Positions 55,596-64,000 of a stretch of DNA of 64,000 bases are shown here, in pieces. Made by a program: the position numbers and the translations under genes. The stretch covers positions 1,548,501 through 1,612,500 of the forward strand of contig NZ_CP039451.1 in assembly GCF_004843725.1 (NCBI RefSeq), given 5' to 3'. The notes under the pieces were generated by a model. It ran no database searches. It was not told where the DNA came from and was given only the letters and a program-made list of their open reading frames with translations. Numbering within the stretch: the stretch's first letter is position 1; each line of letters starts with the position of its first letter. The stretch is from Psychroserpens sp. NJDZ02. GTDB lineage: Bacteria; Bacteroidota; Bacteroidia; Flavobacteriales; Flavobacteriaceae.

Positions 55596-57467
55596 CTATC
55601 TTCCCATATACACTAACAAAACGGAAATATCAGAAGGAGAAACCCCACTAATTCTTGAGGCCTGAGATATAGTTACCGGTTGTATTTTACCCAACTTTTC
55701 CCTTGCTTCAAAACTCATAGATTGTAATTTAGAGTAATCAAAACCTTCAGGTATCTTAATGTTTTCCAGTCGTGTTAACTTATCTGCATTACTCTTTTCC
55801 TTAGCAATATACCCAGAATATTTAACCTGGATTTCGGCTTGCTCAATGATTTCATTATCTAAATCATGATCATTAATATACTGAGAAACCGACGCCACTT
55901 GCTTCATATCCTCTATAGTCACATTAGGTCGCGCAAACATTTTAAACATCTTATCCTGTTGTCTAATCGCAGTAGAACCCTTAGCTTCCAATGCTGGATT
56001 TATCTCGTCTGGCGTCACACTTGTATCTCTAAAAAACTGCACAAACTTCTCTGCCGCATCATGCTTCTCCTCCATCCTACGCAAACGTTTCTCTGATGCC
56101 AAACCTAAATCAAAACCTTTTGGCGTTAACCTAATATCCCCATTATCCTGACGCAACAACGTTCTATATTCAGCACGAGAAGTAAACATACGATAAGGCT
56201 CTTCTGTTCCTTTTGTAATTAAATCATCTACTAACACCCCTATATAAGCCTCATCTCTCTTAAGAATAAAAGGATCGCGTTCTTGAACTTTTAACGCAGC
56301 ATTTATACCCGCCATTAATCCTTGCGATGCTGCTTCCTCATAACCCGTCGTTCCATTAATTTGACCTGCAAAAAACAAACCATCAACCAATTTAGTTTCT
56401 AACGTATGCTTTAATTGTGTCGGCGGAAAATAATCATACTCTATAGCATAACCAGGTCTGAAAAATTTCACATTTTCAAATCCAACCACAGACCGCAATG
56501 CTTTAAATTGAATATCCTCCGGCAACGAAGTTGAGAAACCATTTATATAATATTCAACCGTATTCCAACCTTCAGGCTCGACAAATAATTGGTGACTATT
56601 TTTATCCGCAAAACGATTTATTTTATCTTCAATAGACGGACAATACCTTGGCCCTAAACTTTTAATTCGACCATTAAACATTGGCGACCGATCAAAACCT
56701 TCACGAAGTAAATCATGAACCTTTTGACTTGTATGAGACATGTGACAAGACCGTTGATGCGTTAATGGTTTTGTCGTATCCAAATATGAAAATTTTTCTG
56801 GATTAACATCTCCAGGTTGCTCGACCATTTTAGAAAAATCTAAAGAACGACCATCCACTCTTGGAGGTGTTCCCGTTTTCATTCTACCTGATTCAAAACC
56901 TAAATTAACCAACTGCTCTGTAATACCAGTTGCCGCTCTTTCACCTGCTCTTCCTCCCCCAAAGTTTTTATCTCCAATATGGATTAACCCATTCAAAAAA
57001 GTACCATTAGTAAGCACAACTGTTTTAGATTTAATCTTAACACCAAGAGACGTTACTACTCCACCAACTTTTCCGTTTTCAACAATTAAACCAGAAACCA
57101 TTTCTTGATAAAAATCTAAATTTTTAGTCTGCTCCAAAATCAAACGCCAATCTTCTGCAAAACGCATTCTATCACTTTGCACCCTTGGACTCCACATTGC
57201 AGGTCCTTTTGATTTATTCAACATTTTAAATTGAATTGCAGAAGTATCACTCACAATCCCAGAGTAACCTCCAAGCGCATCAATCTCTCTAACAATTTGT
57301 CCTTTTGCAATTCCACCCATCGCAGGATTACAAGACATCTGTGCAATGTTTTGTAAATTCATAGTGATAAGCAAAGTCTTGCTTCCCATGTTAGCTGCCG
57401 ATGCTGCAGCCTCACTTCCTGCATGACCACCACCAACGACTATTACATCATAAACTTCGTTAAACAT
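55596..57467 (-). CDS. mnmG: tRNA uridine-5-carboxymethylaminomethyl modification enzyme MnmG (GidA)
   Basis: 623 residues, normal length. FAD motif VIVVGGGHAGSEAAASAANMG, SCNPAMGGIAKGQIVREIDALGG, GPAMWSPRVQSDRM, GTPPRVDGRSLDFS, GLFFAGQINGTTGYEEAASQGL and EYRTLLRQDNGDIRLT; C-terminal tRNA-binding helical part to VSPSDISVLLVYMGR. With MnmE it modifies the wobble uridine of certain tRNAs. gidA lies near the replication origin in many bacteria; the parS sites on both sides of it here agree with that. Confidence 0.97.
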   Translation of the reverse strand: MFNEVYDVIVVGGGHAGSEAAASAANMGSKTLLITMNLQNIAQMSCNPAMGGIAKGQIVREIDALGGYSGIVSDTSAIQFKMLNKSKGPAMWSPRVQSDRMRFAEDWRLILEQTKNLDFYQEMVSGLIVENGKVGGVVTSLGVKIKSKTVVLTNGTFLNGLIHIGDKNFGGGRAGERAATGITEQLVNLGFESGRMKTGTPPRVDGRSLDFSKMVEQPGDVNPEKFSYLDTTKPLTHQRSCHMSHTSQKVHDLLREGFDRSPMFNGRIKSLGPRYCPSIEDKINRFADKNSHQLFVEPEGWNTVEYYINGFSTSLPEDIQFKALRSVVGFENVKFFRPGYAIEYDYFPPTQLKHTLETKLVDGLFFAGQINGTTGYEEAASQGLMAGINAALKVQERDPFILKRDEAYIGVLVDDLITKGTEEPYRMFTSRAEYRTLLRQDNGDIRLTPKGFDLGLASEKRLRRMEEKHDAAEKFVQFFRDTSVTPDEINPALEAKGSTAIRQQDKMFKMFARPNVTIEDMKQVASVSQYINDHDLDNEIIEQAEIQVKYSGYIAKEKSNADKLTRLENIKIPEGFDYSKLQSMSFEAREKLGKIQPVTISQASRISGVSPSDISVLLVYMGR

Positions 57468-57541
57468 AATATCTGTTTTACTAAATCATAAAACGTTTAG
57501 AAAACCTAAACATAAAATAATTTAAATATTTTTTTAATTAT

Positions 57542-57557
57542 TGTTCCACGTGGAACG
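57542..57557. other. parS: parS-like site 6
   Basis: TGTTCCACGTGGAACG with perfect CACGTG centre, in the 135-base gap between ybeY and mnmG, upstream of the mnmG start. It could also overlap the mnmG promoter region. Confidence 0.82.
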
Positions 57558-57602
57558 TTTCTATTTTTATATAAAATTAAGCTTGAAATTTTTCTACGCT
57601 AA

Positions 57603-58019
57603 TTACATCGCTTTTAGAATTGCTAAAGCTTCATCTTCTTTACTTCGCATTACAATAGCATCAGCATCCGTTTTATCTTTATATCCACAATAATGTAAAA
57701 TACCATGAACGATTACACGATGTAACTCGTCAACAAATTCAACCTCAAAATCCTTCGCATTATCCTCCACTCTTTCAATAGAAATAAAAATATCGCCTTG
57801 TAGTGTTTTTCCTACTGAGTAATCAAAACTGATTACATCAGTTAAAGTGTCATGTTGTAAAAACTCAACATTTAATTTATGGAGATAATCGTCATTACAA
57901 AACACATAGTTTATCTCGTCCTCCTTGCAGTTTTCCTTATTTATTATAGTAGATATCCATTTCGTGATTTTAGCGTCATCTAGACCCTTAAAATCGATTT
58001 CGTAATTAAAACTAATCAT
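57603..58019 (-). CDS. ybeY: rRNA maturation endoribonuclease YbeY
   Basis: 138 residues, a typical length. INYVFCNDDYLHKLNVEFLQHD and DVISFDYS are family blocks; metal site HGILHYCGYKDKTDAD at 105-120. His105 and His109 are kept, but the third position, usually His (GYDH), is Asp115, a variation I recall as common in Bacteroidota. Takes part in 16S rRNA 3' processing and ribosome quality control. Start overlaps the DUF4175 gene by 8 bases. Confidence 0.92.
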   Translation of the reverse strand: MISFNYEIDFKGLDDAKITKWISTIINKENCKEDEINYVFCNDDYLHKLNVEFLQHDTLTDVISFDYSVGKTLQGDIFISIERVEDNAKDFEVEFVDELHRVIVHGILHYCGYKDKTDADAIVMRSKEDEALAILKAM

Positions 58020-61000
58020 TTTTCTGTTTAAAGTACTGTTGTGCTTTTTGTTTATACAATTCTTGCAAAGGTAATGTTTGCTTATTCAATATTTCTGTAG
58101 TGTTAAAATATTGTTTCGCTTTATCCAATTGATTAGTCGTTGTCTTTTTAAAATCTTTAGAATTTGTTTCAGATTCTCGTTTTTGTTCCTGTCCCTGTTC
58201 CAAGGTTGCATTTTCTAATTTTAGCAATTGATGCTGTAAATTTTTCATTTTACTTAAAGTCTCATTAGTAAAACCGTTATTTATAAGATCCATCTCCACC
58301 TCTTCCATATCTCTAAGAAGTTGTCTAGCATCTCTACTTTCACCCAAACCATCCCTATCCAATCTTTCTTCTAAAGCTTGACGTAACATTTGTTGTTCTT
58401 GATAAATTTTAAATAACTCACCATTGACATCTTCACTAAATCCGTTTGTTCCTTTTTGATCACCGCCTTGCCCCTCTTTCCCGTCTTTACCAGAATTACC
58501 TTGCTTTCCATCCTTACCACCTTCTCCTTCACCCTCACCTTCTCCTTCTTTACCTTTTTCTCCCGCTTCACCTTTATCTCCATCCTCATCTTTTTCGCCA
58601 TCTTTACCCTTTTTAACACCTTTCTCCATTTTTTTAGCCAATGCTTCCTGACTAATAATAATGTCCGGCATAGGCGTGCCTCCCTCGCCTTCTCCTGGCA
58701 TTGGCATACCCATTTGATTTTGTAGATTATCTAATGCATCACTTAAAAAATCTGCTAAGTTATTTGCTCCAGTAACCACGTATTGCTGAGATGCGACCCC
58801 TTGAAAAATTCCATTTTCAGAGAACTCTTCTAAAGATTTATCTATATAATAATACACTTCATTAAGTTCCCTATTTATATCTTCAGAAAATTTAGGTTGT
58901 CGTAATGATATTGCAAACAAACTATCATCGACATGTTCAAAATGTGTTCGCAACTCCTTCTGTTTCTTAAGATAATTAGCATACTCACTATGATTGATTT
59001 CAATACTTTTAAATTGATTCATTAAGGCTTCCTCATTCATAGAAAAGATGACAAGATTATCCAAAATTTGACGTAACATCACTATATCTTCTTCCAATTG
59101 ATCCTTAGCAGCTCCAGACATTTGCATTTGCATACTCATGCTCATCTTTTTCATTTTCTGAGCTGCGTTTTTCTGTTTCTTTTTAGCAGACTCTTGCTTC
59201 TCTTGTTTTTCCTGTTGATCTTGAGCATCTTGTTTATCCTTTAAATCCTCGCTCGCCTCCTTTTGCTCTTCTTTGATGTTATCCTCGTTGTTTTTATCAC
59301 GCGGCACATCCATAGGTTTTTTTAAATCGTTATTATCCTTTTCTAACTGTTGTAATTGCTCCTGTAACTCGTCAAACTTCTTATTAATATCGTCCTGCTT
59401 TTCTTTTGTATTATCCTCTGCTTTAGCATTTGCTAATTTATCTTGCTCTTTTGCCAATTTATCAAGCTCCTCAGCAATCTTCTCCATTTTTTTTGTCACA
59501 TAATATCTTTTAGTCAACTCCACTAATTGCTCCAAACTCCGTTTTTGACTTTTAGCTTTTTTAGCCAAATTATCCAATCGCTTGGAAAAATTTTCTTTAC
59601 TAAACTTCTCTCTAAGTTTCTCCAACTCGTCCAAAAGTTTTTCATCTTGTTCAAGCTGTTCCTCGTTATCTTTTAATCGTTCTTTTAAATCCTCCTTAAA
59701 TTGATCTTTTTCCTGCTTATCCTTTTGAAATTCATTTAAATTATCTTTCAACTTTTTATTAAATTGCTTCATCATCTGATCCTGCTCTTTTTGACGTTTT
59801 AAAAAGCTTTCCAACTTTTTCTTATCGTTAAAATTAAGCTCCGACTTTTCTTTTTGAGTTTTAGACAATTCTTGCAATTCTTTCTGCTGCTTATCAAATT
59901 TTTCTAAAGACTGACTTAAGTTCTGAATCGTTTGATTCTGTTCTTGTAATTGCTTTTTTTCTTCTTCATCTTGGGTACGTTTCCTATAACTAAAAACGGA
60001 ACTTTTGGTACGCTTATTTTTATTTACTGCATCATTGTCAAACACCTCAAAATACAAATCGTAAGACTTACCATCTTCAATAGGTAGGTTATTAGGAAAT
60101 GCACTAATAAATTGATCAAAATTAGTTTTAGAAACAGGTATATTAACAACTTTCTTTTCGCCTTCATTTCCGCTAGGATAATACACCAACTGCAATTTAT
60201 TTAAACCATAATCATCTGTAACCTCTCCCCTAAAATACAAAGATTGCTGATCCAAACTATCCGTTTTAACTTCCACCTTAAGTTCTGGATACTGGTCTTT
60301 TATAACCTGAATGCTATAAGCTAAAGTTTCGTAATTTTTTAAGTCCTTATTACTTGTACTAATGTTATAATTAAAGTTGTTATAGACACTTTTGGAAGCT
60401 TCAAATAGACCTACTTTATCACTTGAAAATGCTATGGTATCAAGTCCAATTAGTTCTACTTGGTCCGTAGCCTTAGTTTGTAATTGCCATGCTACTTTTG
60501 TCCCTTGAGGTACAATAGCATTACCATTACCTTTTAAAACCTCATCCTGTTTATTAGTATAATTTGGGTAATCCAAAACCATACTAAAACTAAGCAACGT
60601 TGGCACCTCAACCACCTGTAAAGTATATGGTTTAGACGTGATTCCGTTAGCAGATAACGTAAATGTAATATCTTGGTTTGGTTGTTCAAAAACATATTCA
60701 AAACTACCTGCTTGGCGTTGCTGTAAATAATAAGTTTCGCTATTAAAAGTAATCTGTGCGTCTTCCGGAATAACAGCACCTTCCGTTGTTGCCATTAGTC
60801 TAAATTCTTTATTTTGCGTTGTCTGCAAGTCTTCATTCAACACAAAAAATTGAAAAGGTGCTGGTGCCTCATAAGCCGTTTGATAGTTAACCACACGCTC
60901 ATAGCTGTCACTAAACCAATTCATTTTACCAGAAATAGCAGAAATAAGTAGTATTACTAAAGGAATAGCAGCATATTTTAAATATTTAATATTCTGTTTA

Positions 61001-61437
61001 AAATTAATCGCTAATTTAAAAGGGATCGGATCAAGCGCTTCTGCCTTTTGGTCAATACTAGCTAATAGCAACTCTGATGTGTTTGCTTCCTCTTTAAGTT
61101 GTAATACATTTAATAATTTATCGCTTACTTCCGGAAAATGATTACCAATTATTGTTGACGCCTCCTTGTAGCCAATCCCCTTTTGAAGTTTGAATAACTT
61201 AGCCAATGGAAAAACAATAAATTTAACAAAAAGGCCCAATTCTACTGCTACAAACAACCAAAACAAAAGTGTTCTAGCCGAAGAATTTAGCCATAAAAGG
61301 TGTTCTATCAATAAAGTAAAAAGAAAGTACAGCAGTCCTATACTAAAAAATAAAATGACACCTTTTATCAACTCATTAGTGTAATATTTTCTAATAAATT
61401 GTTCTAATTTAGACTGTATATTATAAAAATTATTCAA
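58012..61437 (-). CDS. DUF4175 family large membrane-anchored coiled-coil protein
   Basis: 1141 residues. Three N-terminal hydrophobic segments (about 22-45, 54-75, 150-165), then beta-rich Ig-like parts to about 490, a long highly charged coiled coil (about 490-790, rich in Glu, Lys, Gln), and near 960-1015 a low-complexity run of Gly, Glu, Lys and Asp resembling a collagen-like repeat. Matches DUF4175, a Bacteroidota protein of unknown function. Co-translated with ybeY downstream. Confidence 0.85.
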   Translation of the reverse strand: MNNFYNIQSKLEQFIRKYYTNELIKGVILFFSIGLLYFLFTLLIEHLLWLNSSARTLLFWLFVAVELGLFVKFIVFPLAKLFKLQKGIGYKEASTIIGNHFPEVSDKLLNVLQLKEEANTSELLLASIDQKAEALDPIPFKLAINFKQNIKYLKYAAIPLVILLISAISGKMNWFSDSYERVVNYQTAYEAPAPFQFFVLNEDLQTTQNKEFRLMATTEGAVIPEDAQITFNSETYYLQQRQAGSFEYVFEQPNQDITFTLSANGITSKPYTLQVVEVPTLLSFSMVLDYPNYTNKQDEVLKGNGNAIVPQGTKVAWQLQTKATDQVELIGLDTIAFSSDKVGLFEASKSVYNNFNYNISTSNKDLKNYETLAYSIQVIKDQYPELKVEVKTDSLDQQSLYFRGEVTDDYGLNKLQLVYYPSGNEGEKKVVNIPVSKTNFDQFISAFPNNLPIEDGKSYDLYFEVFDNDAVNKNKRTKSSVFSYRKRTQDEEEKKQLQEQNQTIQNLSQSLEKFDKQQKELQELSKTQKEKSELNFNDKKKLESFLKRQKEQDQMMKQFNKKLKDNLNEFQKDKQEKDQFKEDLKERLKDNEEQLEQDEKLLDELEKLREKFSKENFSKRLDNLAKKAKSQKRSLEQLVELTKRYYVTKKMEKIAEELDKLAKEQDKLANAKAEDNTKEKQDDINKKFDELQEQLQQLEKDNNDLKKPMDVPRDKNNEDNIKEEQKEASEDLKDKQDAQDQQEKQEKQESAKKKQKNAAQKMKKMSMSMQMQMSGAAKDQLEEDIVMLRQILDNLVIFSMNEEALMNQFKSIEINHSEYANYLKKQKELRTHFEHVDDSLFAISLRQPKFSEDINRELNEVYYYIDKSLEEFSENGIFQGVASQQYVVTGANNLADFLSDALDNLQNQMGMPMPGEGEGGTPMPDIIISQEALAKKMEKGVKKGKDGEKDEDGDKGEAGEKGKEGEGEGEGEGGKDGKQGNSGKDGKEGQGGDQKGTNGFSEDVNGELFKIYQEQQMLRQALEERLDRDGLGESRDARQLLRDMEEVEMDLINNGFTNETLSKMKNLQHQLLKLENATLEQGQEQKRESETNSKDFKKTTTNQLDKAKQYFNTTEILNKQTLPLQELYKQKAQQYFKQKND

Positions 61438-61567
61438 GTAATTGGTATTTAACTGACTAAAATACTATTTTATTTTTACACTTAAATACATTGGAATATA
61501 AGTTAATGTTAAAGGTGTATGCTTTCGCAGAAATTATGCCGCGTATTTAATTGTTCTTTATTATTTC

Positions 61568-61599
61568 TTTGTTGTTTCTACTACTCTATTCTATCTTTG
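61568..61599 (+). promoter_or_regulatory. Bacteroidota-type promoter for gltX
   Basis: TTTG at 61568-61571 and TATCTTTG at 61592-61599 with 20 bases between, matching the -33 and -7 consensus (TTTG / TAnnTTTG). The leader to the ATG at 61687 is about 80 bases. Confidence 0.65.
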
Positions 61600-61686
61600 C
61601 AATCTATATCCTGAAACACGTTTAGGATTACAATTTATATGTCGCTTAAACATGGTATGTTAAAGTGCTAATTTTTATAATATAAG

Positions 61687-63195
61687 ATGTCAAAACAAGT
61701 CAGAGTGCGTTTTGCACCAAGTCCAACTGGACCTTTACATATTGGAGGCGTACGTACAGCGCTTTTTAACTATTTATTTGCCAAAAAACATAACGGAACG
61801 TTTGTATTACGTATTGAAGATACAGATCAAAACCGTTACGTTGAAGGTGCAGAACAATATATAGTAGATGCCCTAAATTGGTGTAATATACCTTTTGATG
61901 AAGGCCCAGGTAAAAATGAAAAATTTGGACCATACAGACAAAGTGAACGTAAAGACTTATACAAACAATATGCTGAACAACTAATAGCTAGTGGCAATGC
62001 TTACTACGCTTTTGACACGTCCGAAGAGTTAGATTATCACAGAACAGATCATGAATCTAAAGGTAAAACGTTTATTTACAATTGGCATAACCGTTTAAAA
62101 TTAAGTAATTCTCTATCACTAAGTGCAGAAGAAGTTAGTGCTAAATTAGCGGCAGGAGATGATTTTGTGATTAGATTTAAAAGTCCACAAGACGAAACTT
62201 TACGCTTAAAAGATATTATACGCGGTGATATAAAAATTGATACTAACGTCTTAGATGACAAAGTGTTATTTAAGTCCGATGGTATGCCAACATATCACTT
62301 AGCCAATATTGTAGATGACCATTTAATGGAAATTACACATGTTATCCGTGGTGAAGAATGGTTACCTAGTTTGGCTTTACACTATCAATTATACAAAGCT
62401 TTTGGTTGGGATCAACCAGAATTTGCACACCTACCATTAATTTTAAAACCAACAGGTAAAGGAAAATTAAGCAAACGTGATGGTGATAAATTAGGTTTTC
62501 CAGTGTTTCCTTTAGAATGGAATCCTGAGTTTGGAGATTCCGCAAAAGGGTATAAAGAAGAAGGTTACTTTGCAGATGCAGTCATCAACTTTTTAGCCTT
62601 TCTAGGATGGAATCCAGGAACAGAGCAAGAGATGTTTACTTTAGAACAATTAGTTGCTGCTTTTGATTTAGACCGCGTGAATAAAGCTGGAGCACGTTTT
62701 GATCCAGATAAAATTAAGTGGTTTAATCACCATTATATGCAAGAACAGTCTAATGAAGACTTAGCAGAAGCCTTTCAAAAAAGTCGTACTGAATTGGCGC
62801 CAATTGATGTTAATTACATTGCATTAGTTGTTGGTTTAGTTAAGGAACGTGCCACTTTTGTAAATGACTTTTGGGATTTAAGTAGCTACTTTTTTGTGGC
62901 TCCTCAAACTTATGACGAAAAAGCCTCTAAAAAAGCCTTTAAAGAAGATACTAAGTCTATAATGACTGATGTATTAGCAGTAGTTTCTAACATTACAGAT
63001 TTTGAAGTAGAAACACTTCAAAAAGAAGTTAAAGGTTGGATTACCACTAAAGAGATTGGTTTTGGAAAGGTTATGATGCCTTTACGATTAGCCTTAGTTG
63101 GTGCCTTACAAGGACCAGATGTTTTTGATATCATGTTTATGATTGGAAAAAACGAAAGTACTAAACGTCTCGAAAAACTTATTGAAACGTTATAA
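61687..63195 (+). CDS. gltX: Glutamate--tRNA ligase
   Basis: 502 residues. Class I synthetase: RFAPSPTGPLHIGGVRTALFNYLFA (HIGH-type motif), LRIEDTDQNRYVEGAE, GMPTYHLANIVDDHLMEITHVIRGEEW, and KLSKRDGDKLG as the KMSKS motif. The C-terminal anticodon-binding domain is complete. It charges tRNA-Glu in the cytoplasm. Single-gene unit with its own promoter and terminator. Confidence 0.97.
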   Translation: MSKQVRVRFAPSPTGPLHIGGVRTALFNYLFAKKHNGTFVLRIEDTDQNRYVEGAEQYIVDALNWCNIPFDEGPGKNEKFGPYRQSERKDLYKQYAEQLIASGNAYYAFDTSEELDYHRTDHESKGKTFIYNWHNRLKLSNSLSLSAEEVSAKLAAGDDFVIRFKSPQDETLRLKDIIRGDIKIDTNVLDDKVLFKSDGMPTYHLANIVDDHLMEITHVIRGEEWLPSLALHYQLYKAFGWDQPEFAHLPLILKPTGKGKLSKRDGDKLGFPVFPLEWNPEFGDSAKGYKEEGYFADAVINFLAFLGWNPGTEQEMFTLEQLVAAFDLDRVNKAGARFDPDKIKWFNHHYMQEQSNEDLAEAFQKSRTELAPIDVNYIALVVGLVKERATFVNDFWDLSSYFFVAPQTYDEKASKKAFKEDTKSIMTDVLAVVSNITDFEVETLQKEVKGWITTKEIGFGKVMMPLRLALVGALQGPDVFDIMFMIGKNESTKRLEKLIETL

Positions 63196-63198
63196 AAC

Positions 63199-63230
63199 AA
63201 AAAAGCCATCTACATTTAGATGGCTTTTTT
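63199..63230 (+). terminator. gltX terminator
   Basis: AAAAAAGCCATCTA / CATT / TAGATGGCTTTTTT: perfect 14-bp stem with a T tract, 4 bases after the gltX stop. May also serve the minus-strand gene at 63312. Confidence 0.92.
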
Positions 63231-63311
63231 TATAGGTTTTAATGTCCTAATCGTAATTAAAATACTTTAGCATTTCCACAAATAAGACTTCCAATACAAT
63301 CAGTCAGAATA

Positions 63312-63995
63312 TTAAAATGTAATCATACCTGTAAAAGCAAACATGCTTTGGTGTCCTTTAAAATCTCTACCTAAAGTTTGGTTAAAATCAGCGTCGTTTA
63401 AAGCACCTAAAATATTAGTGAATCCATAAATATATTGTGCTCTGACTTTAAAAAAACCAATACCTAAAGTAGCACCGATAGTACCATTAACATTAAAATT
63501 ATTTAAATCCTTCACTTCTTTAGCAAACACTGTATCAAAATCGGCTAAAATAAAGTCTTCTTGTTGCTCATCACTTAATTCTAGATCACTATTATATTGT
63601 AACATTGGACCAAAATCAATTGTAAAATTAGATGTTCCAAATGGTTTGGCGTGCCATAAAAATTGCAGTTGAGCAGTAAAAATTTTATACTCTACATCTT
63701 CTGTAGTAATTGCTAATGGAAAATCGAATCCAGCAGTGCTTATTGTGTTTTCTGATAGTTGCATACCATAACTAACATTAAACCATTTGTGAGGTATATC
63801 AACAGTTGCCGTCATATTAGCGATCCAGCCCGCCCCCTTTTTGGTCTCAAAATTATCTGTAATAATATCAAATTGCGTGATTCCACCACCTAACGCAAAT
63901 CCGTTTTTAATGTCGTAAGAAGCACGTTGTGCAAAGTTTTTTGTAACAAAACCTATAGTTAGTGCTACTAATAAGATGAATTGTAGTTTTTTCAT
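63312..63995 (-). CDS. Outer-membrane beta-barrel protein, unassigned
   Basis: 227 residues. Signal peptide MKKLQFILLVALTIGFVTKNFAQ (about 1-23). The rest alternates polar and hydrophobic residues in strands (WIANMTATVDI, FNVSYGMQL, IFTAQLQFLWHA, FTIDFGPMLQYN, GATLGIGFFKVRAQYIYGF) and ends in Phe (FAFTGMITF), as outer-membrane barrels do. Eight or so strands suggest a small barrel of the PorT/OmpW-like size class. Function unknown. It starts 5 bases inside the window edge, so its promoter lies outside. Confidence 0.8.
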   Translation of the reverse strand: MKKLQFILLVALTIGFVTKNFAQRASYDIKNGFALGGGITQFDIITDNFETKKGAGWIANMTATVDIPHKWFNVSYGMQLSENTISTAGFDFPLAITTEDVEYKIFTAQLQFLWHAKPFGTSNFTIDFGPMLQYNSDLELSDEQQEDFILADFDTVFAKEVKDLNNFNVNGTIGATLGIGFFKVRAQYIYGFTNILGALNDADFNQTLGRDFKGHQSMFAFTGMITF

Positions 63996-64000
63996 TGTGG

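Noticed and set aside
57018-57480. Origin of replication with DnaA boxes near mnmG
   Set aside because: I looked for TTATCCACA-like boxes around mnmG and in the gene-free stretch and did not see a cluster, so no oriC is called although the parS sites imply it is near.
58371-58725. Genes in other frames over the Gly/Glu/Lys-rich part of the DUF4175 gene
   Set aside because: Open frames on both strands arise from the repetitive codons of the low-complexity region; compositions are extreme and no start signal supports them.

Overview
The window looks like chromosomal DNA of a low-GC Bacteroidota, most likely a marine Flavobacteriaceae member. Support comes from the GLPGLI-family protein next to a SusC/TonB-type outer-membrane barrel, DUF4837 and DUF4175 proteins, an adhesin-head/SPOR-like protein, promoter-like TAnnTTTG boxes, several TTG starts and very AT-rich gaps. 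Genus cannot be fixed from the sequence alone.

Layout. (1) 1-3.3 kb: a partial outer-membrane TonB-dependent-type barrel and a GLPGLI protein, followed by a 1 kb gap with a diverged repeat pair and a small ORF remnant. (2) 4.3-37.3 kb: a large surface-polysaccharide locus, mostly on the minus strand. It carries three phosphoglycosyl transferases; UDP-glucose dehydrogenase and UDP-xylose synthase; a PglF/PglE/PglC-like set with a formyltransferase-like protein and a PIG-L deacetylase; glycosyltransferases; three candidate polymerase/ligase membrane proteins; a Wzx flippase with a CapK-like adenylate-forming enzyme on the plus strand; a WbpA/B/D/E-like set plus UDP-GlcNAc 2-epimerase and 4-epimerase; complete rmlABCD; and a Wzz-like protein. 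Three lipoprotein genes sit inside it, one broken by an in-frame TAA. (3) 37.3-49.8 kb: conserved flavobacterial housekeeping and envelope genes (phosphorylase-like protein, GH3-family protein, M23 peptidase, tatA, DUF4837, MltD-like transglycosylase, pgk, adhesin-head/SPOR protein, DNA polymerase III delta prime, lipid kinase, DoxX). (4) 49.8-51.6 kb: a gene-poor stretch with decayed coding remnants. (5) 51.6-61.4 kb: OmpH/Skp-like protein, methyltransferase, a 2.3 kb non-coding stretch, mnmG, ybeY and a DUF4175 protein. Six parS-like centromere sites lie between 53.3 and 57.6 kb. (6) 61.4-64 kb: gltX and an outer-membrane barrel protein.

How it fits together. The polysaccharide genes together could supply UDP-GlcA, UDP-xylose, dTDP-rhamnose, a 2,3-diamino-uronic acid and a 4-amino(-formyl) 6-deoxy sugar, load the first sugar on undecaprenyl phosphate, flip and polymerise it. 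The parS cluster beside mnmG suggests that the right half of the window lies near the chromosome origin. The most notable observations are the parS cluster with a degenerate parS-carrying tandem duplication, a parS palindrome that doubles as the mnmG terminator, the nonsense-interrupted lipoprotein, and the formyltransferase that lacks the usual catalytic Asn.
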